Both the position numbers and the translations under genes were made by a program. The notes beneath the pieces were generated by a model, which saw only the letters and a list, made by a program, of their open reading frames with translations, was not told the DNA's origin and ran no database searches. Of a DNA stretch of 31,025 bases, positions 14,930 through 20,507 are shown piece by piece (within the stretch, counting starts at the first letter, position 1; each line of letters begins with the position of its first letter). The stretch is from the IMG/VR virus record IMGVR_UViG_3300042154_003393, positions 1 through 31,025 of that record; one strand, given 5' to 3'. This DNA is from a virus.

Positions 14930-15317
14930 GGGGATAACCGGTATCGATCCGAATGTTGAGGTAATACTACATGCAGGCATTTGAGTATACTGCCTTAGAA
15001 GATACTAAACAATAAACGCTGAAGAATTATCTTCATTCACTTTCGAAGACGCAATGTCTTTCGTTGGTGCTGACTACGCAGTAGCTGCCTAGTCAAACTC
15101 GGGTGAGTAACCTAGGAACAGAACTACTCCGAGTATTCACGATCGACTCGTTAAATAAGGACTGTAGATTGTTTTCTTGATAGTCATAAAATCAAGTGGT
15201 GGATCCGACCATAACAAGTCAGCCCTTACGGTGCAGCGCAAGCAGTACTAAGCATGTGAGACGTTAGTATTATTGTCTCTTTCGGAGACGTGGGTTCGAA
15301 TCCCACTATCTCCACCA
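14930..15317 (+). ncRNA. ssrA: transfer-messenger RNA (tmRNA), one-piece, CCA encoded
   Basis: The 388-nt gene has a perfect tRNA-like domain. GGGGATA at the 5' end pairs with TATCTCC at the 3' end, giving the alanyl-tRNA-synthetase identity pair G3-U70. The T arm is GTGGG-TTCGAAT-CCCAC, with discriminator A and encoded CCA. The D-like loop shows the tmRNA consensus AACCGGTATCGATCC. The tag frame most likely resumes at GCT 15018 and ends at TAG 15090-15092, encoding 24 residues ending DYAVAA, the hydrophobic protease-recognition tail. Bacteroidota tags are usually about 9-13 residues, so this one is long. tmRNA with SmpB rescues stalled ribosomes. Phage-borne copies are known but uncommon. 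The resume codon is inferred. Confidence 0.96.
15018..15092 (+). other. tmRNA tag reading frame (24 residues)
   Basis: Within the tmRNA, the motif AATAAAC precedes GCT at 15018. From there the frame reads 24 sense codons to TAG. The beginning AEELSSFTF and the ending GADYAVAA are visible; the final AVAA fits tags read by ClpXP-type proteases. The long, Phe- and Ser-rich middle is unusual. Confidence 0.75.
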
Positions 15318-15324
15318 AAAATAA

Positions 15325-15641
15325 AAATGTGGCCGAATAAATCCTTGAGAGGGATTAAGGCACTAATAAGATAGCTGAAAAGCTATTGAGTTGGGTTTCA
15401 CAGACAGATGAGTTAAAACCACCAACACTAAAGGTAGAATGCGCAACCTAAAAGTGCTCTGGATACGCCGAAGAAAATCATGACGATCTCCGCAGGCGTT
15501 GTTGGTAGTCAATCCAACTAGTCTCAACACTTAGACTGATCATCTTTGTGGACTATGGGTGAAAAGGGGTCTGTCCATGGATTATGGGTAATCGTTATTC
15601 CCATCAATTTATAGGGAGGTCAGAAATGACTTCCCTTTTTT
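15325..15641 (+). ncRNA. unclassified structured RNA ending in a strong terminator
   Basis: About 310 nt between tmRNA and tRNA-Thr carry no ORF but are dense in helices. Examples are AATCC/GGATT, ATAGCT-GAAA-AGCTAT (a GNRA-capped hairpin), the nested CACT-AGGT...ACCT-AGTG, ACGCC...GGCGT, and a longer-range ACCACCAACA/TGTTGGTAGT. Near the 3' end are CTATGG/CCATGG and ATGGGTAAT/ATTCCCAT. GC content is higher than in neighbouring coding DNA. It ends in the terminator at 15614. The RNase P signature GAGGAAAGTCC, group I core signatures and SRP motifs were looked for by eye and not found. It could be a new or divergent phage RNA (large ornate phage RNAs such as GOLLD and ROOL also sit beside phage tRNAs but are longer). 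The 5' boundary is only approximate. Confidence 0.55.
15614..15641 (+). terminator. Rho-independent terminator
   Basis: The 9-bp stem GGGAGGTCA / TGACTTCCC (one G-T pair) has a GAAA tetraloop and is followed by six T residues. It ends the structured RNA, and its T run stops only 2 nt before the 5' end of tRNA-Thr, so the tRNAs need read-through or their own promoter. Confidence 0.9.
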
Positions 15642-15643
15642 AT

Positions 15644-15715
15644 GCCCCTTAAGCATTGCTGGCGATGCGCGTGACTTGTAATCACGATAACTCAGTTCGA
15701 TTCTGGGCGGGGGCT
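15644..15715 (+). tRNA. tRNA-Thr (anticodon TGT)
   Basis: Read by hand. The acceptor stem GCCCCTT pairs with CGGGGGC (six pairs including one G-U; the seventh is a mismatch). The D arm is GCAT...ATGC, the anticodon arm CGTGA-CTTGTAA-TCACG carries anticodon TGT, and the T arm is CTCAG-TTCGATT-CTGGG. CCA is not encoded. The discriminator is T, which is atypical for Thr, and the T7-C66 mismatch is also unusual, but the cloverleaf is otherwise complete. It would decode ACA/ACG, frequent in this AT-rich genome. Confidence 0.85.
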
Positions 15716-15727
15716 CTGAATCAAGAT

Positions 15728-15801
15728 TGATCCTTAGCTCAGTTGGTTAGAGCAACAGACTCATAATCTGTGGGTCCTCGGTTCAAGCCCGAGAGGGTCA
15801 A
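15728..15801 (+). tRNA. tRNA-Met (anticodon CAT) or tRNA-Ile2
   Basis: The acceptor TGATCCT/AGGGTCA has all seven pairs (one T-G). The D arm is AGCTCAGTTGGTTAGAGC, the anticodon arm ACAGA-CTCATAA-TCTGT, and the T arm CTCGG-TTCAAGC-CCGAG, with discriminator A and no encoded CCA. The paired T1-A72 and the lack of three G-C pairs at the anticodon stem base argue against an initiator tRNA. A CAT anticodon could instead be lysidine-modified tRNA-Ile2; sequence alone does not decide. Confidence 0.93.
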
Positions 15802-15803
15802 CA

Positions 15804-15817
15804 AGGCTACTGTTCTT
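15804..15817 (+). repeat. left arm of 11-14 bp inverted repeat flanking the 15841 gene
   Basis: CTACTGTTCTT at 15807-15817 is exactly complementary to AAGAACAGTAG at 16125-16135. Adding the next bases gives 13 of 14 matches. The left arm starts 2 nt after the end of tRNA-Met and lies just upstream of the ribosome site AAGGAG. It is likely to form a long-range stem closing the mRNA. Confidence 0.7.
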
Positions 15818-15840
15818 TGACATATAAGGAGAAACAAATC

Positions 15841-16116
15841 ATGGAAACACTATCATTCGTTTTAGGGATAGCATTCGTTGTGGTTATAGCTTTGGCTATA
15901 GTTGCTACTTATGCCTTCGTTAAGGTAATAAAAGTGAAAAATCAATTAGATAATATTCAAAGACAACTTGATTCAGTTGTAGGAGAAATTTATCAGAATA
16001 TAGCTGAAGAAAATAGACACTGTCATTCAAGAATTGATGGTTTTGAAAAAGACATCTATTCACAATTGGATTCAAGACTAGATAAATTAGAAACTAAATT
16101 AACAAACAAAAAATAA
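15841..16116 (+). CDS. small membrane-anchored coiled-coil protein
   Basis: A 91-residue protein. The start is set by ATG 15841 with a good Shine-Dalgarno AAGGAG nine bases upstream, rare in this window; the longer frame from TTG 15817 would place that site inside the gene. One N-terminal membrane helix (about 3-28, VLGIAFVVVIALAIVATYAF) is followed by a coiled coil (KNQLDNIQRQLDSV...LDKLETKL). No lipobox. It lies between tRNA-Met and a bidirectional terminator, flanked by a 310-nt-spaced inverted repeat. Function unknown; a membrane-tethered scaffold or i-spanin-like role is possible. Confidence 0.7.
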   Translation: METLSFVLGIAFVVVIALAIVATYAFVKVIKVKNQLDNIQRQLDSVVGEIYQNIAEENRHCHSRIDGFEKDIYSQLDSRLDKLETKLTNKK

Positions 16117-16124
16117 AATAGTTG

Positions 16125-16138
16125 AAGAACAGTAGTCT
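16125..16138 (+). repeat. right arm of inverted repeat flanking the 15841 gene
   Basis: AAGAACAGTAG (16125-16135) is the exact reverse complement of 15807-15817. It lies 8 nt after the gene's stop codon and just before the bidirectional terminator. Confidence 0.7.
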
Positions 16139-16143
16139 TTTAA

Positions 16144-16180
16144 TAAAAAAAGCCGGTAGAAACCGGCTCTCTTTTGTTTT
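16144..16180 (+). terminator. bidirectional Rho-independent terminator
   Basis: The 7-bp stem AGCCGGT-AGAA-ACCGGCT (16151-16168) is flanked by an A-run on the left and CTCTTTTGTTTT on the right. It can therefore end both the forward transcript from 15841 and the reverse transcript from the holin at 16198-16368, which converge here. Confidence 0.85.
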
Positions 16181-16197
16181 AAATAAAGTGTTTTTAA

Positions 16198-16368
16198 TTA
16201 CGCAGCTTTTTTCTTCTCCCAAAGAGACCAACCAGCACCAAATAAAGTCATAACACCACCAAGAACTTCTTGGAATAGGCTCTCATCAATCAAACCTTTT
16301 GCAACAACGATACCGCCGACAAAAGTAAGAGCGTGTCTGATAAGGCCTAGTAATTCAGTTTTTTTCAT
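16198..16368 (-). CDS. Pam3-gp28-type putative phage holin (56 aa)
   Basis: Read directly on the reverse strand: 56 residues. The pattern LLGLIRHALTFVGGIVVAKGL, then EVLGGVMTLFGAGWSLWEKKKAA, is that of the small two-helix family annotated as Pam3-gp28-like putative holins. An Arg-His pair at the first helix and WSxWEKKK at the end are typical. It stands alone, away from the endolysin at 7376, and on the opposite strand, so it may be a secondary holin or a membrane protein of different use. It converges on the bidirectional terminator. An inverted motif CTTGT-GGT-ACAAG lies about 30 nt upstream of its start. Confidence 0.75.
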   Translation of the reverse strand: MKKTELLGLIRHALTFVGGIVVAKGLIDESLFQEVLGGVMTLFGAGWSLWEKKKAA

Positions 16369-16397
16369 TTCTAATGATTTAAGTTAAAAATATATAC

Positions 16398-16413
16398 CTT
16401 GTGGTACAAGAAT
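16398..16413. promoter_or_regulatory. short palindrome upstream of the reverse holin
   Basis: The segment around 16400 contains CTTGT-GGT-ACAAG, a 5-bp inverted repeat with a 3-nt centre, in the gap between the divergent holin (16368) and the 16506 gene. Its position suits a small operator, but its size makes chance likely. Confidence 0.25.
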
Positions 16414-16482
16414 AAATATCTTTCTAAATCAATAAAATGAATCACTCTAAAGATCAATTATATCAATATCAAAAGATCTTTT

Positions 16483-16490
16483 TATATTTG
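16483..16490 (+). promoter_or_regulatory. TATATTTG -7 promoter box
   Basis: An exact Bacteroidota -7 consensus (TAnnTTTG) lies 15 nt before the ATG of the 16506 gene. No TTG is found at the proper -33 distance, so it is only half of a promoter by sequence. Confidence 0.45.
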
Positions 16491-16505
16491 AATAAATAAA
16501 ACGTT

Positions 16506-16724
16506 ATGATATTAACTATTTACATTATCAGCATAATTTACTGCATATATAAAATGTATACAAGTTATGCTAAAAGAAATGAAGATCCTTTATATGCATC
16601 TCCTGCATTAGAAACATTAGCTATATTAGTAATGGCACCAATATTAATGGCAGTTGATGTTAGCTTTACTTGGGTAAGAAAGTACAAAGAATATAAACAA
16701 GAAAAACAAGATAGAATTTATTAA
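16506..16724 (+). CDS. small membrane protein
   Basis: A 72-residue protein with two likely membrane helices (about 2-20, ILTIYIISIIYCIYKMY, and about 34-56, ALETLAILVMAPILMAVDVSF), then a basic tail (VRKYKEYKQEKQDR). No family recognised. It ends 4 nt before the tRNA-like RNA at 16729 and follows a -7 box, so it may share a transcript with the RNA cluster. Confidence 0.6.
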   Translation: MILTIYIISIIYCIYKMYTSYAKRNEDPLYASPALETLAILVMAPILMAVDVSFTWVRKYKEYKQEKQDRIY

Positions 16725-16728
16725 TCAT

Positions 16729-16885
16729 TGTCAGGTGGTGAAAGAGTAGCTACGCGGCATACACACCCACTCGTCTCGTGGGCGCTGAAAAACAAGATAG
16801 GTATTTAGATATGGGTTGACCACAAAGCCGGCTATTTTGTCTAATACTGAATTGCAGCATGGAGGTTCGACTCCTCCCCTGACAG
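16729..16885 (+). ncRNA. unclassified 157-nt RNA with tRNA acceptor stem, D-arm-like and T arm
   Basis: The 5' TGTCAGG pairs perfectly (7 bp) with 3' CCTGACA, followed by discriminator G. A canonical T arm GGAGG-TTCGACT-CCTCC immediately precedes it. The 5' side continues TG-GTG...CGC, a D-arm-like segment aligning with that of the adjacent tRNA-Leu. The centre is about 105 nt instead of the usual ~35. It holds the hairpin CCCAC-TCGTCTC-GTGGG (16766-16782) and the 9-bp helix 16792-16800/16832-16840. U1-A72 and G73 resemble tRNA-Gln, but no anticodon arm with TTG/CTG can be folded. It could be an intron-bearing or expanded tRNA, a decayed tRNA, or a tRNA-mimic RNA. It lies 8 nt before tRNA-Leu. 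Confidence 0.6.
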
Positions 16886-16893
16886 CTCTTTAA

Positions 16894-16980
16894 ACCTGGA
16901 TGGCGAAATCGGTATACGCGCAAGACTTAAAATCTTGTGAGCAGAAAAAGCTCGTGTGGGTTCAAGTCCCACTTCAGGTA
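16894..16980 (+). tRNA. tRNA-Leu (anticodon TAA)
   Basis: Class II tRNA, 87 nt. The acceptor is ACCTGGA/TTCAGGT (one G-T), the D arm TG-GCG...CGC, the anticodon arm CAAGA-CTTAAAA-TCTTG with anticodon TAA, a long variable arm GAGC-AGAAAAA-GCTC, the T arm GTGGG-TTCAAGT-CCCAC and discriminator A. CCA is not encoded. TTA is a very common codon in this AT-rich genome, so it should help late translation. The next gene starts 15 nt downstream. Confidence 0.97.
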
Positions 16981-16994
16981 CTAAAATAATAGTT

Positions 16995-17246
16995 ATGCAA
17001 AACAACCCAATCGACAAATGCGTAATGTGTGGTAAAGACACACCATACAGATTTAATGATCACATCGATACTAGAATAGGATATGTTGAAGGTGCTGGTC
17101 AAGGATGTTATCAACCTCATATGTGTAGCCAAGAACGTAGTAGAAGACTAATTACAGTTAGTGAAGAATTAATTTATTCAACACCTAATGATCAAGAATT
17201 AGGAGGTAAAGTAAGAGAAATTTATTGGAGCTCTAAAAAAATATAA
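16995..17246 (+). CDS. small Cys-containing hypothetical protein
   Basis: An 83-residue protein, starting at ATG 16995; the longer frame from 16956 would begin inside tRNA-Leu and is rejected. The N-terminal CVMCGKDTPY (a CxxC pair) and later GAGQGCYQPHMC provide four Cys that could bind zinc. A recurring phage motif DTRxGYVEGxGQ is visible. No membrane segment. The small-phage-protein zinc-binding role is inferred. A 3-nt gap separates it from the next gene. Confidence 0.6.
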   Translation: MQNNPIDKCVMCGKDTPYRFNDHIDTRIGYVEGAGQGCYQPHMCSQERSRRLITVSEELIYSTPNDQELGGKVREIYWSSKKI

Positions 17247-17249
17247 ATT

Positions 17250-17384
17250 ATGATTTTAGCATTATTTGTAGTAGTAGCTATATTATGGATTGCTTATGAA
17301 GTATGGAGAGCCCCATTAATAGATGATAATTACAATACAATAGTACCAGCAAAAAAACTTAAAGATTTATTTAAAAACAAATAA
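17250..17384 (+). CDS. small single-span membrane protein (44 aa)
   Basis: A short gene, read directly: ATG 17250 to TAA 17382-17384, 44 residues. An N-terminal membrane helix (about 2-18, ILALFVVVAILWIAYEV) is followed by a short polar tail. It sits neatly between its neighbours (3 nt before, 1 nt after), which supports it being real. Function unknown. Confidence 0.5.
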   Translation: MILALFVVVAILWIAYEVWRAPLIDDNYNTIVPAKKLKDLFKNK

Positions 17385-17385
17385 T

Positions 17386-17619
17386 ATGCAGGATCAAAGA
17401 ATGAAAGTCAACATAGACTTAAAAAAGACCACATCAATAGTATGCGAAGAATGTTCTAATACAACATTTCAAGAAGCTCTTATGCTTCGTAAGGTTAGTA
17501 AGTTTTTAACAGGTGAAATGCAAGACGGAGTCATTCCTATTGCAACATTTGTATGTACAAAATGTGGACACGTTAATAAAGATTTTTATCCTAAAGAATT
17601 AGCTAATGAGCAAGAATAA
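17386..17619 (+). CDS. zinc-ribbon phage protein
   Basis: A 77-residue protein with two CxxC pairs (CEEC near residue 20 and CTKCGHVN near residue 57) making a zinc ribbon. LRKVSKFLTGEMQDG in between is a conserved-looking stretch that I associate with small proteins of T4-like phages. The role is unknown; nucleic-acid or protein binding is likely from the ribbon. The 3' end overlaps the next gene by 14 nt. Confidence 0.65.
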   Translation: MQDQRMKVNIDLKKTTSIVCEECSNTTFQEALMLRKVSKFLTGEMQDGVIPIATFVCTKCGHVNKDFYPKELANEQE

Positions 17620-17872
17620 AGATATATACGGAACAATAACAACGTATAATGATTCTAATAGTAGAATAGTAATTAAAACTGATTCTATTGTAGATTCAAT
17701 AGTAGATAAGTTTATAGATCGTTCTAGAGTAGGTAAAGAAAAATATGGAGTTACCTTAGATCGTGAAGACTGGTCTTTAGAACAATGGATAGAAGCTGCA
17801 ATTGAAGAGCACATGGATGCTATTCTATACCTACAGAAAATTAAATCTATTATTACAGGTAAAAAGAAATAA
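17606..17872 (+). CDS. MazG-like hypothetical phage protein
   Basis: An 88-residue protein. The core SRVGKEKYGVTLDREDWSLEQWIEAAIEEHMDAILYLQKIK is a widespread phage motif; EExxDA at the end resembles the metal-binding helix of all-alpha NTP pyrophosphohydrolases (MazG/dUTPase-2 fold), though the domain is very short. It overlaps the preceding zinc-ribbon gene, and its stop overlaps the nuclease start (TAATG). Nucleotide clean-up is a plausible but unproven role. Confidence 0.6.
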   Translation: MSKNKDIYGTITTYNDSNSRIVIKTDSIVDSIVDKFIDRSRVGKEKYGVTLDREDWSLEQWIEAAIEEHMDAILYLQKIKSIITGKKK

Positions 17873-18777
17873 TGCCCAAACCTAATTTAAACATCAATTG
17901 GGCTACCCAAACTCCTGTATCCTATTCTCAATATTCTATTTATAAGCAATGTGAATATCAATGGTATTTGACTTATATAAAGAAAGAGAGTTCATTTAAG
18001 CCTTCCATCTATTTAGTATATGGTACTGCAATGCACGAGACTATACAAGAGTATCTTAAACTTATGTATGAAAAGTCTGGTAAAGCTGCTGATGAACTTG
18101 ATCTAGATAAGATTCTTGAAGATAGACTTATAGAGAATTATAAACAAAGTTTAGTAGACAATAAGAATGAACATTTTAGTAATAAAGATGAGTTAAAAGA
18201 ATTCTTAGCGGATGGTCAAGCTACATTAGATTGGTTCAAAAAGAATAGATCTAAATACTTTTCAAGAAAGACATCCGATCTAGTAGGCATAGAAATTCCT
18301 ATCTTACTCCCAGTAATAGATGATATTCCTGGAGTTCTTATGAATGGATCTATAGACTTTATAATATATGAAAAGGCTGTAGATAAGTATACTATCTATG
18401 ATATAAAGACATCAACTAAAGGATGGTCTGATTATGAAAAAAAGGATCAGACTAAAATTAATCAAATACTTCTGTATAAAAGGTTTTATTCTAAAGCGAT
18501 GAATGTGCCAGAAGAAAAGATTGATGTTAAATTCTTTATAGTAAAGAGAAAAGTGTTTGTTAATCCAGACTATCCAACATACAGAGTTCAAGAGTTTATA
18601 CCAGCTAATGGAAAGAAAAAAGTGCAAGATGCATTTGAAGACTTCTCTAAATTCATAAGAGAGTGTTTCAATCCTAATGCCAAGCATAATAAGGAAAGAT
18701 CATACGCAAAGAATACTAATAGTTGTAAGTTTTGTCCGTATACAAATAAACCTGACTTGTGCAATAAAACTACATAA
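17872..18777 (+). CDS. PD-(D/E)XK nuclease (RecB/Cas4-like)
   Basis: A 301-residue nuclease. An N-terminal SYSQYSIYKQCEYQWYL segment leads to the metal-site motifs: H in YGTAMHE (about residue 56), D in NGSIDFIIY, D-x-K in YDIKTSTKG, and the QINxxxLYKRF helix. The C-terminal CKFC...C (residues about 284-299) could form a partial Fe-S or zinc site with the early Cys, as in Cas4/AddB-type nucleases. Such proteins trim DNA ends in recombination or packaging. No Cas1/Cas2 or helicase is nearby, so it is a stand-alone phage exonuclease-like protein. Confidence 0.85.
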   Translation: MPKPNLNINWATQTPVSYSQYSIYKQCEYQWYLTYIKKESSFKPSIYLVYGTAMHETIQEYLKLMYEKSGKAADELDLDKILEDRLIENYKQSLVDNKNEHFSNKDELKEFLADGQATLDWFKKNRSKYFSRKTSDLVGIEIPILLPVIDDIPGVLMNGSIDFIIYEKAVDKYTIYDIKTSTKGWSDYEKKDQTKINQILLYKRFYSKAMNVPEEKIDVKFFIVKRKVFVNPDYPTYRVQEFIPANGKKKVQDAFEDFSKFIRECFNPNAKHNKERSYAKNTNSCKFCPYTNKPDLCNKTT

Positions 18778-18837
18778 AATATTTTTTTATTTACATATTT
18801 ATTTGTATATTCTTGTATATTTATTATAAAAGAAAAT

Positions 18838-19056
18838 ATGGTAAATAAATCAAAAAGAGTTATAACATCGGTAAAAATACCGGAGACTCTATATGAAGAC
18901 TTTAAAGTAACATCTGTTAAGACTAAAATAAATTTACAAGATATAGTTGAAAGAGCTATGTTTATGTATCTTACAGACTCTGGATTTAGACAAAGTATTC
19001 ATGAACAATATAATACACACTATACAGGATCTAGTTTAATTGAAGCAATAAAATAA
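18838..19056 (+). CDS. ribbon-helix-helix-type small protein
   Basis: A 72-residue protein. KRVITSVKIPETLYEDFKVTSVKTKINLQDIVERAMFMYL has the RHH arrangement: a short beta strand with basic residues, then two helices with a hydrophobic core. It is likely a dimeric DNA-binding regulator. It starts after a 60-nt AT-rich gap with a T run and TATTTAT elements, and sits directly before the glycan operon (7-nt gap), so it may regulate that operon; this is inference. Confidence 0.65.
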   Translation: MVNKSKRVITSVKIPETLYEDFKVTSVKTKINLQDIVERAMFMYLTDSGFRQSIHEQYNTHYTGSSLIEAIK

Positions 19057-19063
19057 GTTATAT

Positions 19064-20506
19064 ATGATAAATGGTTATATTCCTCAAGCACAAAGAAAAA
19101 AAATTCTTTTTCTATGTGATGATATTAGAATGACAAGCGGAATCTCTACAATGGCTAGAGAAATAGTTGTAGGAAGTTCTCATGTATTTAATTGGGTAAA
19201 TGTAGGTGGAGCAATTAATCATCCTGATCAAGGAAAAAAGTTAGACATATCTACTGATACAAATAGAATCATGGGCATAAATGATTCTTCTGTTTTTATT
19301 TATCCTACTAATGGGTATGGAAGTCCTGAATTAATTAGACAATTAATTGAAATAGAAAAGCCGGATGCTATTTTCTTTTTTACAGATCCTAGATATTGGG
19401 TTTGGTTATTTCAAATGGAAAATGAGATTAGGAAAAAAATACCTATGGTGTATTTAAATATTTGGGATGATCTTCCTGCTCCATTATACAATGAATCATT
19501 TTATGACTCTTGTGATACTTTAATGGCTATATCAAAGCAAACTCTTAATATTAATAGAATGGTATTAGGAGATAAAGTAAAAGGAAAAATTCTTAAATAC
19601 GTTCCTCATGGAATTAATGAAAAGATATTCTATCCTATTACTGAATTTATGCAAAATCAGAATGAGGCTTTAGAAAAAAAGAAAAAAGAAATATTCGGTG
19701 ATTTTAAACCTGAGTTCGTAGTATTCTATAATGCCAGAAATATTAGAAGAAAATGTACTTCTGATTTAATTGCCGCGTATGCAATGTTCTGTGATAAGAT
19801 AGGAAAAGAAAAGGCTAGCAAATGTGCCCTATTAATGCATACTCAAAGAGCAGATGAAAATGGAACTGACTTAAATGCAGTAGTAGATTTAATATGTAAT
19901 CCAGAATATCAAAAAGTATATTTCTCAGATGCAAGACTTAATGCAGAAGAAATAAACTTGCTTTATAACATGTCTGATGTGACTGCTTTAATTTCATCTA
20001 ATGAAGGTTGGGGATTATCTTTAACAGAATCTATGATGGCAGGTAGAATGATTATAGCTAATGTTACAGGAGGAATGCAAGATCAAATGAGATTTGAAGA
20101 TGAAGATGGTAAGTGGATTGACTTCAATGATAAATTCTGTTCAAATCATTTTGGCAAATATAAAAACCATGGAGAATGGGCGTTACCAGTATTTCCTACT
20201 AATATTAGTATTGTAGGATCTATACCTACTCCTTACATTTATGATGATAGATGTGATTTTAGAGATGTTGCTAAAGCAATTGAAGATTGTTATAATTTAT
20301 CTCCTGATGAAAGAAGTAGAAAAGGTATGTCAGCTAGAGAGTGGGTATTATCTAATGAATCTATGATGAGCGCAGCTCATATGTGTGATAATGTTATATC
20401 TACTATAAATGAAACTATTGATACATTCAAACCTAAAAAACAGTTTGATTTAATTAAGACAGAAAAATTAGAAAGAAAAAAAATTGTACACCCTTTAGTT
20501 TATTAA
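19064..20506 (+). CDS. GT4-type glycosyltransferase
   Basis: A 480-residue GT-B protein. The N-terminal Rossmann region (KKILFLCDDIRMTSGISTMAREIV) contains the glycine-type acceptor loop. The C-terminal donor motif NEGWGLSLTESMMAGRMIIANVTGGM has the E(x7)E signature of retaining GT4 enzymes. It transfers a sugar from a nucleotide donor to a growing glycan. It is the first gene of a long same-strand glycan region, 1 nt before the next glycosyltransferase. Donor and acceptor unknown. Confidence 0.85.
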   Translation: MINGYIPQAQRKKILFLCDDIRMTSGISTMAREIVVGSSHVFNWVNVGGAINHPDQGKKLDISTDTNRIMGINDSSVFIYPTNGYGSPELIRQLIEIEKPDAIFFFTDPRYWVWLFQMENEIRKKIPMVYLNIWDDLPAPLYNESFYDSCDTLMAISKQTLNINRMVLGDKVKGKILKYVPHGINEKIFYPITEFMQNQNEALEKKKKEIFGDFKPEFVVFYNARNIRRKCTSDLIAAYAMFCDKIGKEKASKCALLMHTQRADENGTDLNAVVDLICNPEYQKVYFSDARLNAEEINLLYNMSDVTALISSNEGWGLSLTESMMAGRMIIANVTGGMQDQMRFEDEDGKWIDFNDKFCSNHFGKYKNHGEWALPVFPTNISIVGSIPTPYIYDDRCDFRDVAKAIEDCYNLSPDERSRKGMSAREWVLSNESMMSAAHMCDNVISTINETIDTFKPKKQFDLIKTEKLERKKIVHPLVY

Positions 20507-20507
20507 T

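Noticed and set aside
15325-15641. RNase P RNA, group I intron or SRP RNA
   Set aside because: The conserved GAGGAAAGTCC, group I core segments and SRP tetraloop region could not be found; only a vague GGGTGAAAAGG similarity to RNase P was seen.
15817-15840. TTG start giving a 99-residue protein at 15817
   Set aside because: The sequence contains the AAGGAG ribosome site that serves ATG 15841, and the left arm of the inverted repeat ends there.
16766-16782. Anticodon arm of a tRNA-Asp (loop TCGTCTC)
   Set aside because: The invariant U33 is a C, and 9-12 extra bases separate it from the D-like stem, so it was not called an anticodon arm.
16956-16994. Longer N terminus of the 16995 gene
   Set aside because: It would be translated from the T arm and 3' end of tRNA-Leu.
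16841-17041. Reverse-strand ORF across tRNA-Leu
   Set aside because: It is the antisense of a tRNA and resembles the spurious proteins often called from tRNA genes.
17872-18777. CRISPR Cas4
   Set aside because: No Cas1/Cas2 genes or repeat array in the window; the fold is shared by many phage exonucleases.
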